Shown here in pieces: positions 26,072 through 35,507 of a stretch of 64,000 nt of DNA. Position numbers and translations under genes: made by a program. Source of the stretch: Campylobacteraceae bacterium. GTDB lineage: Bacteria; Campylobacterota; Campylobacteria; Campylobacterales; Arcobacteraceae. Every line of letters starts with the position of its first letter. Position 1 is the first letter of the stretch. The stretch covers positions 48,355 to 112,354 of the forward strand of contig JABSOM010000013.1 of the NCBI GenBank assembly GCA_013215945.1. Reading direction: 5' to 3'. The notes beneath the pieces were generated by a model, which worked only from the letters and a program-made list of their open reading frames with translations, searched no databases and was not told the DNA's origin.

Positions 26072-26818
26072 TTAGTGGTCTAAAATTTGTTCTAAGAAAT
26101 GTTTTAAGCGTGGAGATTTAGGATTGTCAAAAAATTCATGAGGTTCATTTTCTTCAACAATTTGCCCTTCATCCATAAAAATTACTCGGTCTGCTACTTT
26201 TTTAGCAAAACCCATTTCATGTGTTACTACAACCATTGTAATACCTTCATCCGCAAGGCCAACCATAACATCTAATACTTCTGATACCATTTCAGGATCA
26301 AGAGCAGATGTTGGTTCATCAAATAACATTATTTCAGGATTTTTACATAAACATCTAGCAATTGCAACACGTTGTTGTTGCCCACCAGATAACTGATTAG
26401 GATATTTATGTGCTTGATCCGCAATCTTAACTCTTTCTAAATGTTTCATAGCAATTTCAATTGCTAATTTTCTTGGTTTTTTATATACCCACGTTGGAGC
26501 TAGAATTAAGTTCTCCAAAATAGAAAGATGGGGAAAAAGATTAAAATGTTGAAATACCATTCCAATTTGAGATCGAATATGTCTTACAATTTTCACATCA
26601 TCAATTAAATCTGTACCATTAATATGAATAGTACCTTCTTGAAAATGTTCAAGATGATTCATACATCGAATAGTAGTAGATTTACCAGAACCAGAAGGCC
26701 CACAAATTACAAGTTTTTCGCCTTTTTTAATATTTAAATCAATGCCTTTTAATACATGAAAATCACCGTACCACTTATTAACACCTTGCATCTTAATCAT
26801 ATATTCTACTTCACTCAT
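26072..26818 (-). CDS. aapP: Polar amino-acid ABC transporter ATPase
   Basis: A 248-residue ATP-binding subunit. Walker A is [10 protein letters not shown], the Q-loop is [12 protein letters not shown], the signature is [15 protein letters not shown], Walker B is [15 protein letters not shown] and the switch His is [10 protein letters not shown]. The family drives uptake of glutamate, glutamine or broad L-amino acids. It is the last gene of a four-gene operon with two permeases and a binding protein, which matches the Aap/Bzt type. Confidence 0.93.
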   Translation of the reverse strand: MSEVEYMIKMQGVNKWYGDFHVLKGIDLNIKKGEKLVICGPSGSGKSTTIRCMNHLEHFQEGTIHINGTDLIDDVKIVRHIRSQIGMVFQHFNLFPHLSILENLILAPTWVYKKPRKLAIEIAMKHLERVKIADQAHKYPNQLSGGQQQRVAIARCLCKNPEIMLFDEPTSALDPEMVSEVLDVMVGLADEGITMVVVTHEMGFAKKVADRVIFMDEGQIVEENEPHEFFDNPKSPRLKHFLEQILDH

Positions 26819-26866
26819 TACATTTCCTTTATAGTAAGAAAGAGACTTTATTCGCCTCTTATTCTT

Positions 26867-27952
26867 TTATTTATTTTCTGTATTAAATCTTCGTTCAATG
26901 GATTTAGAATATTGTGACATTGAAAAACAAATTGCCCAATAAATCATAGTTACAAATACATAACCTTCCACTTCAAAACCTAACCATTGTGTATCACTAT
27001 TGGTTAATGTAACCATTGCGAGAATATCAAATAAACCAATAATTAAAATCAAGGTTGTATCTTTAAATAATGCAATAAAAGAACCTACAATATTTGGAAT
27101 TGATATTTTTAAAGCTTGTGGTAAAATAATTAAAAACATTGCTTGCCAATACGTCAAACCTAAAGCATCTGCTGCTTCATATTGACCTCTTGGAATTGCT
27201 TGCAATCCACCTCTAATAACTTCTGCAATATAAGCAGATTGAAACAGAGTAATACCTATTAAAGCACGTAATAACTTATCAAAATCTATACCTTCATGAA
27301 AAAACATTGGTAAAACAACGGATGCCATAAATAAAAGAGTAATTAAAGGTACCCCTCTAATAAACTCAATAAAACCAATACATAAGGTTCTAATTAAAGG
27401 CATTTTAGATTGCCGCCCAAGGGCTAACATAATTCCAATAGGAAAAGAAGCAATAATACCTACAGATGCAACAACAATAGTTAACATCAAACCACCCCAT
27501 TTATGGGTTTCTACATGCATTAATCCAAAAATATTTCCAGATATTAATATAAAAGAAACAATTGGAAATGCTATTAATAAAGCCAATTTTGCTTTTGGAG
27601 TTTTTAATACATACTTAAATAAAACAATAGATATAGGGAAAAGTACAACAATTGTTAATATACGCCAATGTTCACTTTCAGGGTAAAAACCATACATAAA
27701 TTGATCAAATTTTTCAATAATAAAAATCCATCTAGCACCATCTTTTGTAATCTCAGCTTTAGTACCTGACCACGTTGCATCAAAAATCATCCAATCCAAT
27801 AAAGGAGGAATAGTCATATATACCAAATAAAAACCAAGCAAGGTTAAAATAGTATTCCCAATAGAAGAAAATAGTTTCTCTTTTGCCCAATGAATTGGAC
27901 CCTTAGAACCTGAAGGAGCTTCTCTTACTTCTTTTAATTCAAAAATAGCCAT
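26867..27952 (-). CDS. aapM: General L-amino-acid ABC transporter permease (AapM-like)
   Basis: A 361-residue inner-membrane permease, longer than the 220 or so of simple His/Glu permeases because of an N-terminal extension with two extra membrane segments, as in AapM. The core has GIMLALGRQSKMPLIRTLCIG, FIEFIRGVPLITLLFM and the ATPase contact loop EAADALGLTYWQAMFLIILPQALK. It is separated by one base from the next permease gene. Together the two permeases form the heterodimeric channel. Confidence 0.92.
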   Translation of the reverse strand: MAIFELKEVREAPSGSKGPIHWAKEKLFSSIGNTILTLLGFYLVYMTIPPLLDWMIFDATWSGTKAEITKDGARWIFIIEKFDQFMYGFYPESEHWRILTIVVLFPISIVLFKYVLKTPKAKLALLIAFPIVSFILISGNIFGLMHVETHKWGGLMLTIVVASVGIIASFPIGIMLALGRQSKMPLIRTLCIGFIEFIRGVPLITLLFMASVVLPMFFHEGIDFDKLLRALIGITLFQSAYIAEVIRGGLQAIPRGQYEAADALGLTYWQAMFLIILPQALKISIPNIVGSFIALFKDTTLILIIGLFDILAMVTLTNSDTQWLGFEVEGYVFVTMIYWAICFSMSQYSKSIERRFNTENK

Positions 27953-27953
27953 C

Positions 27954-29141
27954 TTATCTCCCCTTTAATTGAATTTTGGCGTTGACCCAGTTAAGAGCAA
28001 CGGATATTATAATTGAAAATGTCAAATACACAGCCATTGTCATTAAAATAATCTCAATAGCTTGACCCACTTGATTTAGTGCCGTCCCTGAAAACAAGGT
28101 TACTATCTCTGGATATCCAATAGCTGTTGCTAAAGATGAATTCTTTACCAGGTTAAGATATTGATTTATAACAGGAGGAATAATAACTCTTAACGCTTGA
28201 GGAAGAACTACTTTTTGTAAAATAATATGATCTTTTAATCCCAAAGACTTAGCCGCTTCTTTTTGTCCTACTGGTACAGATTCAATTCCTGCTCGAACAG
28301 CTTCTGCAATATAGGTTGCAGTATAAATACTTAACGCAAAAGCAAGAGCTAATAACTCAGGAATAATAGTGAATCCACCTTTAAAATTAAAGCCACTTAA
28401 AGCAGGATAATCAGCTGATATTGGTTGTCCTGATACAAAATACACAAGAACAGGAGCAAAAACTAAAATTGCTATTGATACTTTGTAAATAGGAAATTCT
28501 TCTCCTGTTTCATCGTGTCTTTTTTTAGACCATCGTACTAAATAAAAGACAGAAGCAATAGCAATTAGTATCGAAATACCAATAAAGATTGCGTTTGATT
28601 CCATAATAGGTTTTGGAAGTATAAAACCTCTGTTATTTAAAAATGCATGCTCAAAAAAGACCATACTTTTTCTAGGGCTTGGAAGTGCCGCTAATACAAC
28701 GTTATACCAAAATAATATTTGTAATAAAATAGGAATATTTCTAAATATTTCTACATATACCATACACAATTTTGAAATCAACCAGTTGTTTGATAAACGT
28801 CCAATTCCTATCATAAGACCTATAATAGTAGTAAATACTAATGCAATTACAGATACTAAAAGTGTATTTAAAACACCAACTAAAAATACTCTTCCATACG
28901 TTGAACTTACATCATCGTATGGGATTAAATTTTGACTTACTCCAAAACCAGCTACTTCATCTAAAAAAGCGAATCCTGTTGTAATACCTCTTTTTTCAAC
29001 ATTGTCAAATAGGTTTCCTACTAAATACATAGTAATAAGAACAACTATTCCCAATGTAACAATTTGATAAATAACTGCTCTATTTTCTGGATTGTTAAAA
29101 AATCCTTTAGAAAAGAGAGCAGTTTTTTTGTTATTTTTCAT
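27954..29141 (-). CDS. aapQ: General L-amino-acid ABC transporter permease (AapQ-like)
   Basis: A 395-residue permease with an N-terminal membrane segment, the core start TLLVSVIALVFTTIIGLMIGIGRL, a long insertion (about residues 155-255) typical of AapQ, and the ATPase contact loop EAAKSLGLKDHIILQKVVLPQALR. It pairs with the permease encoded one base downstream. A hairpin separates it from the binding-protein gene upstream. Confidence 0.92.
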   Translation of the reverse strand: MKNNKKTALFSKGFFNNPENRAVIYQIVTLGIVVLITMYLVGNLFDNVEKRGITTGFAFLDEVAGFGVSQNLIPYDDVSSTYGRVFLVGVLNTLLVSVIALVFTTIIGLMIGIGRLSNNWLISKLCMVYVEIFRNIPILLQILFWYNVVLAALPSPRKSMVFFEHAFLNNRGFILPKPIMESNAIFIGISILIAIASVFYLVRWSKKRHDETGEEFPIYKVSIAILVFAPVLVYFVSGQPISADYPALSGFNFKGGFTIIPELLALAFALSIYTATYIAEAVRAGIESVPVGQKEAAKSLGLKDHIILQKVVLPQALRVIIPPVINQYLNLVKNSSLATAIGYPEIVTLFSGTALNQVGQAIEIILMTMAVYLTFSIIISVALNWVNAKIQLKGR

Positions 29142-29183
29142 GTTTTACCTCGAAGATATAAATTTGTTATTAATATATACAAA

Positions 29184-29206
29184 AAAAAAGGGCAAAGCCC
29201 TTTTTT
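29184..29206. terminator. Partial terminator between the binding-protein and permease genes
   Basis: AAAAAAGGGC and GCCCTTTTTT form a 10-bp stem around AAA, followed by a T-run on the minus strand. Position just after the aapJ-type stop codon suggests attenuation, so that more binding protein than permease is made. Confidence 0.75.
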
Positions 29207-29216
29207 CTCAAATCAA

Positions 29217-30233
29217 TTATCTAATTGGCATAGGGTACATTAAACCACCCTTGTTCCATAATTTATTTAATCCTCTAGGAATATCTAAAGGAGAATCTTT
29301 ACCAACATGCATATCATATGATTGACCGTAATTTCCAATTTGTTTAACAATTCGGTAAGCCCAAGCATTATCTAAACCTAAGTTTTCACCTGTTTTACCA
29401 GAAACACCTAATAATCTTTGAATTGAAGGATTTTTAGATTTAAGTTGTGCATCAACATTTTCTTTAGTAACACCAGACTCTTCAGCTTGAAGTGTTGCAT
29501 ACATAGTCCATTTAACAATATTAAACCATTTATCATCACCTTGTCTAACAACAGGTCCTAAAGGCTCTTTAGAAATAATATCAGATAAAATCACATATCC
29601 AGCAGGATTATCCATTTTAGATCTAATACCAGCTAATTGAGATGCATCAGAAGTAATAGCATCACATCTACCTTTTTTAAATCCATCACCAGTTTGTCCT
29701 GAAGTATCATAAGTAACTGCTTTATATTCCATATTATTTGATTTAAAATAATCTGTTAAGTTAAGCTCAGTCGTAGTTCCAGCTTGGATACAAAATGTAG
29801 CACCATCTAATTCAGAAGCTTTAGTAACACCCAATTTTTTATTAACTAAAAAACCTTGACCATCAAAATAATTTACACCAGCAAAAGTAACACCCAAAGA
29901 AGTATCTCTAGTTGCAGTCCACGTAGATGCACGAGCAAGTAAGTCAATTTCACCAGATGCTAATGCTACAAATCTTTCTTTAGCAGTCATTGGAATATAT
30001 TTAACTTTAGAAGCATCACCTAAAACAGCAGCAGCTACTGATTTACAAAAATCAACATCTAACCCTTTCCAAACACCTTTTGAATCAGTAGTAGAAAAAC
30101 CTGGGATTCCAGTAGAAACACCACAATTTAAAACACCTTTACTTTTAACATTCGATAAAGTATCTGCACTAGATACTGTAGCAGCTAGAGCTAGAGAAGC
30201 TACACTTAAAGAAGCAATTTTTAATACGTTCAT
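29217..30233 (-). CDS. aapJ: Amino-acid ABC transporter periplasmic binding protein (AapJ-like)
   Basis: A 338-residue secreted protein with a signal peptide (about residues 1-23, ending SSADT). The type 2 periplasmic-binding fold shows GVSTGIPGFSTTDSKGVWKGLDVDFC (read as GIPGFS, GLDVDFC), ASGEIDLLARASTWTATRD and a later GRCDAITSDASQLA, which match the AapJ/BztA group that takes broad L-amino acids. AAAGGACAAAAA precedes the ATG. Its upstream region shares an A/T-rich motif with the ald promoter. Confidence 0.92.
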   Translation of the reverse strand: MNVLKIASLSVASLALAATVSSADTLSNVKSKGVLNCGVSTGIPGFSTTDSKGVWKGLDVDFCKSVAAAVLGDASKVKYIPMTAKERFVALASGEIDLLARASTWTATRDTSLGVTFAGVNYFDGQGFLVNKKLGVTKASELDGATFCIQAGTTTELNLTDYFKSNNMEYKAVTYDTSGQTGDGFKKGRCDAITSDASQLAGIRSKMDNPAGYVILSDIISKEPLGPVVRQGDDKWFNIVKWTMYATLQAEESGVTKENVDAQLKSKNPSIQRLLGVSGKTGENLGLDNAWAYRIVKQIGNYGQSYDMHVGKDSPLDIPRGLNKLWNKGGLMYPMPIR

Positions 30234-30277
30234 TTTTTGTCCTTTTGAATTATGTTGGTAATTTAATATGATTTAAA

Positions 30278-30290
30278 TAATTAAACTAAA
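30278..30290. promoter_or_regulatory. Motif shared with the ald inverted repeat
   Basis: On the minus strand this reads TTTAGTTTAATTA, identical over 13 bases to 20118-20130. It lies 45-57 bases before the aapJ-type start codon. A neighbouring GTTTAAT repeat extends the similarity. Shared control by the XRE-cupin protein is inferred; base composition makes chance possible. Confidence 0.35.
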
Positions 30291-30481
30291 TTAAACTTTC
30301 AATAACTAGTATATAAGTTAAGCGTAGCATTAACATAGCAATTTTATTATATTTACAAATTTTTTTATTAAAAATAATGAAGGGTTTTTCTTAATATTTC
30401 TTGGTGTTTAAGGATTATTTATACAACTTAAATCTTATATAAGATAAGATAATATAATTATAAAAATAACGAGGAGAAAGT

Positions 30482-31426
30482 ATGACAAAACTTGGCGCAA
30501 TTGCAATCTTAAGTTTAATATCACATCCTTCTTTTGCTTTGGAGAGAATTACCATTGGAACAGGTGGATTAACAGGAACGTATTACCCAACAGGAGCAGC
30601 CATTTGTAGAATGGTAAATAAACTTAGCAAAGATGTCAAAATCAGATGCTCGGTTGAAGCGACTCAAGCTTCTGTTTACAATATAAACAGCATTAATAAT
30701 TCTGAACTTGATTTGGGAATTGCGCAAAGTGATGTTGTATACCAAGCGTCCCGTGGAAATGGTCAATTTAAGGGTAAACAAGTAAAAAAACTTCGCTCTG
30801 TAATGGCTATATATCCAGAGTTATTGACTTTCGTAACAAGAACCGATTCTAATATTAAATCACTAAAAGATATAAAAAACAAGCGTATAAATATTGGAAA
30901 TAAAGGTTCAGGAACAGAAGGTACAGTTCTTACTCTTTTTAAAGAAAATAATATTAAAAAATCACAGCTGAAATATGCAGGTTCTTTAAATGCAGTTTCT
31001 ATGCCTGATGCATTAAGAGACAATAAAATTGATGCTTATTTTTATATAGTAGGACACCCAAATGCGAATATAAAAATTGCGACAGATGCAAGTGATGCTA
31101 AAATCATACCTTTAAAAGGTCAAACAATTAATTCTTTATTAAAAAAATATCCTTATTTTGCAAAAGCAAGTATTCCAGCAGGTATGTATAAAAATAACAA
31201 TAAAAAAATTGAAACGTTTGGAGTTAAAGCAGTTTTAGTTGCAAGTACCGATGTAAAAGATGAAACCATTTATGAATTGGTAAAAGTTATTTTAGAAAAC
31301 TTTGAATCTTTTAAAAAACTACACCCTGTATATGCCAACATTACCAAAGCGTCATTGTTAGATGGATTATCTGCGCCCTTACATAAAGGTGCAAAAAAAT
31401 ATTTTAAAGAAGCAGGACTTTTATAA
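30482..31426 (+). CDS. TAXI-family solute-binding protein (TRAP-associated), no permease nearby
   Basis: A 314-residue secreted protein; signal peptide to about residue 19 (SHPSFALE). The start RITIGTGGLTGTYYPTGAAICRMVN and SELDLGIAQSDVVYQAS are typical of the TAXI group, which feeds TRAP transporters with carboxylates such as glutamate. A good site (GGAG) lies upstream. The membrane partners are absent on both sides; downstream, convergent and behind a terminator, is a two-component pair. It may serve a distant TRAP permease or act as a sensor protein. Confidence 0.9.
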   Translation: MTKLGAIAILSLISHPSFALERITIGTGGLTGTYYPTGAAICRMVNKLSKDVKIRCSVEATQASVYNINSINNSELDLGIAQSDVVYQASRGNGQFKGKQVKKLRSVMAIYPELLTFVTRTDSNIKSLKDIKNKRINIGNKGSGTEGTVLTLFKENNIKKSQLKYAGSLNAVSMPDALRDNKIDAYFYIVGHPNANIKIATDASDAKIIPLKGQTINSLLKKYPYFAKASIPAGMYKNNNKKIETFGVKAVLVASTDVKDETIYELVKVILENFESFKKLHPVYANITKASLLDGLSAPLHKGAKKYFKEAGLL

Positions 31427-31440
31427 AATATTCAGGACAT

Positions 31441-31476
31441 AAAAAAAGGTAGAAACATTTGTTTCTACCTTTTTTT
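31441..31476. terminator. Strong bidirectional terminator
   Basis: A 16-bp perfect stem (AAAAAAAGGTAGAAAC and its complement) around ATTT, with A- and T-runs at its ends. It lies between the convergent TAXI and response-regulator genes. Confidence 0.9.
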
Positions 31477-31493
31477 ATCACAAAAATTTTGCC

Positions 31494-32198
31494 TTATAAA
31501 GGTAAATCTATAATATAACCATAACCTTTATGTGAAACAATAAAATCGTTGTCTTTGATTTTATCTTTTAATCTTTTCATTACTGTTCTAAATGCACTAT
31601 CAGAAGTAGTAAGATCGTCCCAAACTTTTAATTTAAAAGAATCAACAGAAATAACTTCTCCAATATCTGAAATTAACGTTACTAGTATTTGACTTTCTTT
31701 ATTAGAAAGTTTAACACTTTCTCCATTTCGATATAAAATATTTCTACCTTTTTTATAAGAATAGGTTTTATTTAATTTAACAATCTCGTCATTGTCTTTT
31801 TTATCTTGTCCCGCTTTATCTTCTAAAAGTTCCGTTTTTGCTTTTTGAAGCATATCCATCATATCGTCAATATTAAGAGGTTTAACAAAATAACCCAATA
31901 CTTTTAAATTAATTAATTTTAATAAGTCATCTTCGTTTTTATAAGCAGATACAATAATAAATCGTTGATCACTAACAAGAGTCAACATTTCATCAATCAT
32001 TGTAATACCATCTTTATTAGGCATTCTAATATCTGTTAATACCAAATCAAAGCTTTGCTCTTTGAAAAGGTTAATACCTTCTTCTCCATCGCAAGCAACT
32101 AAAACTTCATCAAAGATCGTATTTAAATAAAAAGACAGAGTTTTTCTTGCAAGTTCTTCATCTTCTACTAATAAAACCCTAGTTTTATAATCACTCAT
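31494..32198 (-). CDS. Response regulator with winged-helix output
   Basis: A receiver domain (RVLLVEDEE, phospho-Asp in LVLTDIRMPNKDG, Lys in YFVKPLN) followed by a DNA-binding domain (SNKESQILVTLIS ... VVMKRLKDKI-type recognition helix, ending HKGYGYII). The longer frame opens at 32222, but the ATG at 32198 lies seven bases after GGAG and gives MSDYKTRVLLVEDEE, so it is chosen (234 residues). It is the partner of the PAS kinase encoded just upstream. Targets are unknown. Confidence 0.9.
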   Translation of the reverse strand: MSDYKTRVLLVEDEELARKTLSFYLNTIFDEVLVACDGEEGINLFKEQSFDLVLTDIRMPNKDGITMIDEMLTLVSDQRFIIVSAYKNEDDLLKLINLKVLGYFVKPLNIDDMMDMLQKAKTELLEDKAGQDKKDNDEIVKLNKTYSYKKGRNILYRNGESVKLSNKESQILVTLISDIGEVISVDSFKLKVWDDLTTSDSAFRTVMKRLKDKIKDNDFIVSHKGYGYIIDLPL

Positions 32199-32248
32199 AC
32201 ATACTCTCCATATTTTTATCATTTAAAAGTATTATAACTAAAAATTAC

Positions 32249-34780
32249 CTATTTAGGTAAAACAATAATAAATTTCATCCCATCTTGTGTATTAAATGCA
32301 TCAATTGAGCCTTTAATGTTTTTTTCAATAATAACTTTACACATATAAAGACCAATTCCTGTTCCTTGACTTTCGAACTTTGTAGTAAAATAGGGTTCAA
32401 ACATTCGTTTAATGACCTCAGTACTTGCACTTCCACAATTATTTTGTATTTCTACTTTAATGTTTTCTTTCATTTCTTCAATATTAATCTTAACAAAAGG
32501 AGAAAAGGTCTCATTTTTTAATTTTTCTATTGCTGCATCATGACTGTTGCTTAAAATATTTACAATCACTTGTTGGAACTCATTTTTATAAGTATTAACT
32601 TCTATATCAAAAGTGTTAAATATTAATTTTGTATTCGAACTATCAAACTCTGATTTAACAATTTTATAAGCTGTTTGAATAGACTCTTGAATCCAAAAAG
32701 AATTTTTACTCTTAGTTGGTAAATAAAAATTTCTAAAATCATCAATGGTATTTGACATAAAATCCAATTGAAACTTAATGTGATCTATGTTTTCATTTAA
32801 TTCTTTTTTTGTAAACTCTTTTTTAAAATAATGATCACGTACAAAATAGATTAATAAAGAAATATTATTTAATGGCTGTCTCCATTGATGGGCGATATTT
32901 CCTAACATTTTACCCATAGATGCCAGCTTATTTTGATGCACCAATAATCTGTCTTTTTCAATATTTTTATCAACTTCTTTTTTAATCTTTTCTTTTAACT
33001 CTTTTTCATTGAGTTTTAATTGGGTTATATCATTTATATATCCATAAAATTCTGTGACTGTATTCAAGTGATCTTTAATTAAAACAATACGAGAAAAAAC
33101 CCATTTAATGGAACCAGATTTTTCTTTCACTCTGTAGATGGTAGAAAAAGCGCTTAAGTTTCGAACTATTGCATCTTTTAATGAAGCTTTAAAATCCATT
33201 AGGTCTTCTTCAAAAATAAAATCAAAGTACTTAATTTTGTGTTCAATAAAATCTTTTTTATCATAACCATAAGAGGAAATACTTGAGGAAATAGTTTTTA
33301 AAAGAAATTTATTATCGTTTGAACATCTAAAAATTACGATTCTTCCTGATTCTACAAGCCTCTCAACATTGGAAAGTTCTTTAAAAAGATTCTTTCTTTC
33401 ATCTATATCCATAAGTGTCATTAACATTCTAATATTTTTATTTTTTTTATTTTTAAATATTTCTCCACGTGCTAAAACCCATTTATACATTCCATCTTTA
33501 TGTTTAATTCTGTATTCAACAACAAACTTTTTATTTTTTCCTTCTAAATGCTCAGTAAAAAGTTGTTTAACTACTTCTTTGTCTTCTTCATGAATTAATT
33601 CATGCCAAGCATCAATCGAATTAATTTTATTTTTATCGTAAAAAAAAGTATCTTCCCATTTTTTTGAAAAAAAGATTATATTCTTTTCTAAATCTATATC
33701 GCATAAACTGTCATTTGAAGCAATAATAGCAAGGGCATATCTGTCTTTTAATTGTTTATATAAGTTAGTTTTACCTTTTGATCGTAAATCATACAAATAA
33801 AATACTCTGGATAAAAAACGCGTAAAAAAGATTGTAAAAAGAAATAACAATAAAGTGATAATAAAAATTACGATTCCCGCATAACTTAGAGAATTATAGA
33901 ACTTTTCTTTTAGTAAAAATAAAGAAGAAGGAAGATATTCTTTTTTAAGTAACAAACTTAGAGAATAAGCTTCAAAAAGATGAACATTATTTTTATCATA
34001 AGTAAAATCATATATATTTTTTATTAATATTTCTTTGTTTTGATTGTAATAATTATAAACACTTTTTTTATTATGATTTAATAAAACAAAATGACCTTCT
34101 ATTTTTTTGCTTCTTTTATATATGCTTTTTTCAAAAATTTTCAAAAATTGCATTCTTTTATCTAAGAGCGGCGAGAAAAAAGCAAGTTCCCAGGATAAAG
34201 AATTTACAGAAGAAAAAGAAGACAATAAAAGATGTTCTTTATTTTCATATATCAAAATATCTTTTTTCTTATTTTTTAACGTTTGTTTGAAAAAATCTTT
34301 TGAAAAAGTAAAAGAACTTTTGTTCTTAAAATATTCATCCTTTATTGTTTTAAGAATTTCTTCTCCATACAACAAAGAATATTTTTCTTTGTCAAATAAA
34401 AGCAAAGAAATGTTTTTTTTATTTTCTAAATAATGGATATAAGAATAAAGATCTTGCAAAACAAAAGATTGACTTCCTTTTTTTGCATTAATAAAACCAA
34501 TTAATTCATAATTTGATTCTTTTAAATCATTTTGTACGTTTTCATACTTTAACGCTAAGTTTTTTTCTATACTTAAAGTAAAATCTTTTAACTCTTCTTG
34601 GATTACAATGTTGTTTTGTTTTTCTACATTATAAATATCTTCTGCTAATTTAGTTTTTAAAAAATATCCAGATACTACAATAGAAGCAACAGTAAAAAAA
34701 CCTATAAAAAATAAAGGAATTAAGGTAATTCGTTTTTTAATATCATTTAAGGTATAAAATTTATTTTTTTTAAAAAACAT
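32249..34780 (-). CDS. PAS-domain membrane sensor histidine kinase
   Basis: An 843-residue kinase. Membrane segments near residues 17-37 and 296-322 flank a large periplasmic sensor. Two PAS/PAC domains follow (about 345-465 and 470-595; MYKWVLARGEIF and SIKWVFSRIVLI are PAC ends). The His box is LGNIAHQWRQPLNNI, and the ATPase domain ends GTGIGLYMCKVIIE. The 'HQWRQPL' form is common in Campylobacterota. It begins one base after truA and is co-transcribed with it. The ligand is unknown; the nearby TAXI protein is one candidate partner. Confidence 0.92.
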   Translation of the reverse strand: MFFKKNKFYTLNDIKKRITLIPLFFIGFFTVASIVVSGYFLKTKLAEDIYNVEKQNNIVIQEELKDFTLSIEKNLALKYENVQNDLKESNYELIGFINAKKGSQSFVLQDLYSYIHYLENKKNISLLLFDKEKYSLLYGEEILKTIKDEYFKNKSSFTFSKDFFKQTLKNKKKDILIYENKEHLLLSSFSSVNSLSWELAFFSPLLDKRMQFLKIFEKSIYKRSKKIEGHFVLLNHNKKSVYNYYNQNKEILIKNIYDFTYDKNNVHLFEAYSLSLLLKKEYLPSSLFLLKEKFYNSLSYAGIVIFIITLLLFLFTIFFTRFLSRVFYLYDLRSKGKTNLYKQLKDRYALAIIASNDSLCDIDLEKNIIFFSKKWEDTFFYDKNKINSIDAWHELIHEEDKEVVKQLFTEHLEGKNKKFVVEYRIKHKDGMYKWVLARGEIFKNKKNKNIRMLMTLMDIDERKNLFKELSNVERLVESGRIVIFRCSNDNKFLLKTISSSISSYGYDKKDFIEHKIKYFDFIFEEDLMDFKASLKDAIVRNLSAFSTIYRVKEKSGSIKWVFSRIVLIKDHLNTVTEFYGYINDITQLKLNEKELKEKIKKEVDKNIEKDRLLVHQNKLASMGKMLGNIAHQWRQPLNNISLLIYFVRDHYFKKEFTKKELNENIDHIKFQLDFMSNTIDDFRNFYLPTKSKNSFWIQESIQTAYKIVKSEFDSSNTKLIFNTFDIEVNTYKNEFQQVIVNILSNSHDAAIEKLKNETFSPFVKINIEEMKENIKVEIQNNCGSASTEVIKRMFEPYFTTKFESQGTGIGLYMCKVIIEKNIKGSIDAFNTQDGMKFIIVLPK

Positions 34781-34781
34781 T

Positions 34782-35507
34782 TTAGTAAATCACTTTAGAT
34801 AAATAAAGACCATAAGGATCTGCAGGTTTTTTGAAAAAACAGTGTTTATTTTGAATTTGAAGTTTCAAATCCTCTATACCTAACTTACCTCTAGATATTT
34901 CTAATAAAAAACCCACCATTAACCTAATTTGAGAACGTAAATAAGAATTTGCTGTAAATTTAAAAACATAAATATCTTTGTATTTATAAAAACTTGTTTT
35001 AAAAATTTCTCGTACTAAATATTCTTTATCACTTCCAAGTTTATGAAACAAAGAAAAATCATGAATACCTACAAAAACTTTTATTGCTTCTTTTATTAAG
35101 TCTTCATTGATCTCTTTGACATAAGAAATATATTTATAAGAAAAAGCATTCTTTTCTTTTGTACTTATTAAATACCTATATACACGCTTTTTTGCATCAA
35201 AGCGCGAATGAAAGTCTGTATTGACTTCAACAAGATTCTTAATTCTTATACTCAAAGGCAATTGTTGATTTAATACTTTTTGTAATTTTATAAAATTGTT
35301 TTTCCAATGAAGTGGAATATTAGTATTAAATACTTGTCCAGAAGCATGCACTTCTTTATCTGTTCTCCCTGAAAGAATGATTTTAGTATCGATATTAATT
35401 TTCAAAAATGCTTTTAAGAGTGCATTTTCAATAGTATGTTTATTGGGCTGTTTTTGAGAACCAAAAAAATCTGTTCCATCGTATTGGATGGTGAATTTAA
35501 CATTCAT
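34782..35507 (-). CDS. truA: tRNA pseudouridine(38-40) synthase
   Basis: The enzyme makes pseudouridine in the anticodon arm of tRNAs. It has KFTIQYDGTDFFGSQKQ at the start, the catalytic Asp in SGRTDKEVHASGQV (usual form GRTDKGVHA) and a C-terminal RSQIRLMVGFLLEISRG. An open frame continues to 35561, but the ATG at 35507 overlaps the stop codon of the upstream gene (TAATG) and gives the family N-terminus, so it is chosen (241 residues). Confidence 0.94.
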   Translation of the reverse strand: MNVKFTIQYDGTDFFGSQKQPNKHTIENALLKAFLKINIDTKIILSGRTDKEVHASGQVFNTNIPLHWKNNFIKLQKVLNQQLPLSIRIKNLVEVNTDFHSRFDAKKRVYRYLISTKEKNAFSYKYISYVKEINEDLIKEAIKVFVGIHDFSLFHKLGSDKEYLVREIFKTSFYKYKDIYVFKFTANSYLRSQIRLMVGFLLEISRGKLGIEDLKLQIQNKHCFFKKPADPYGLYLSKVIY

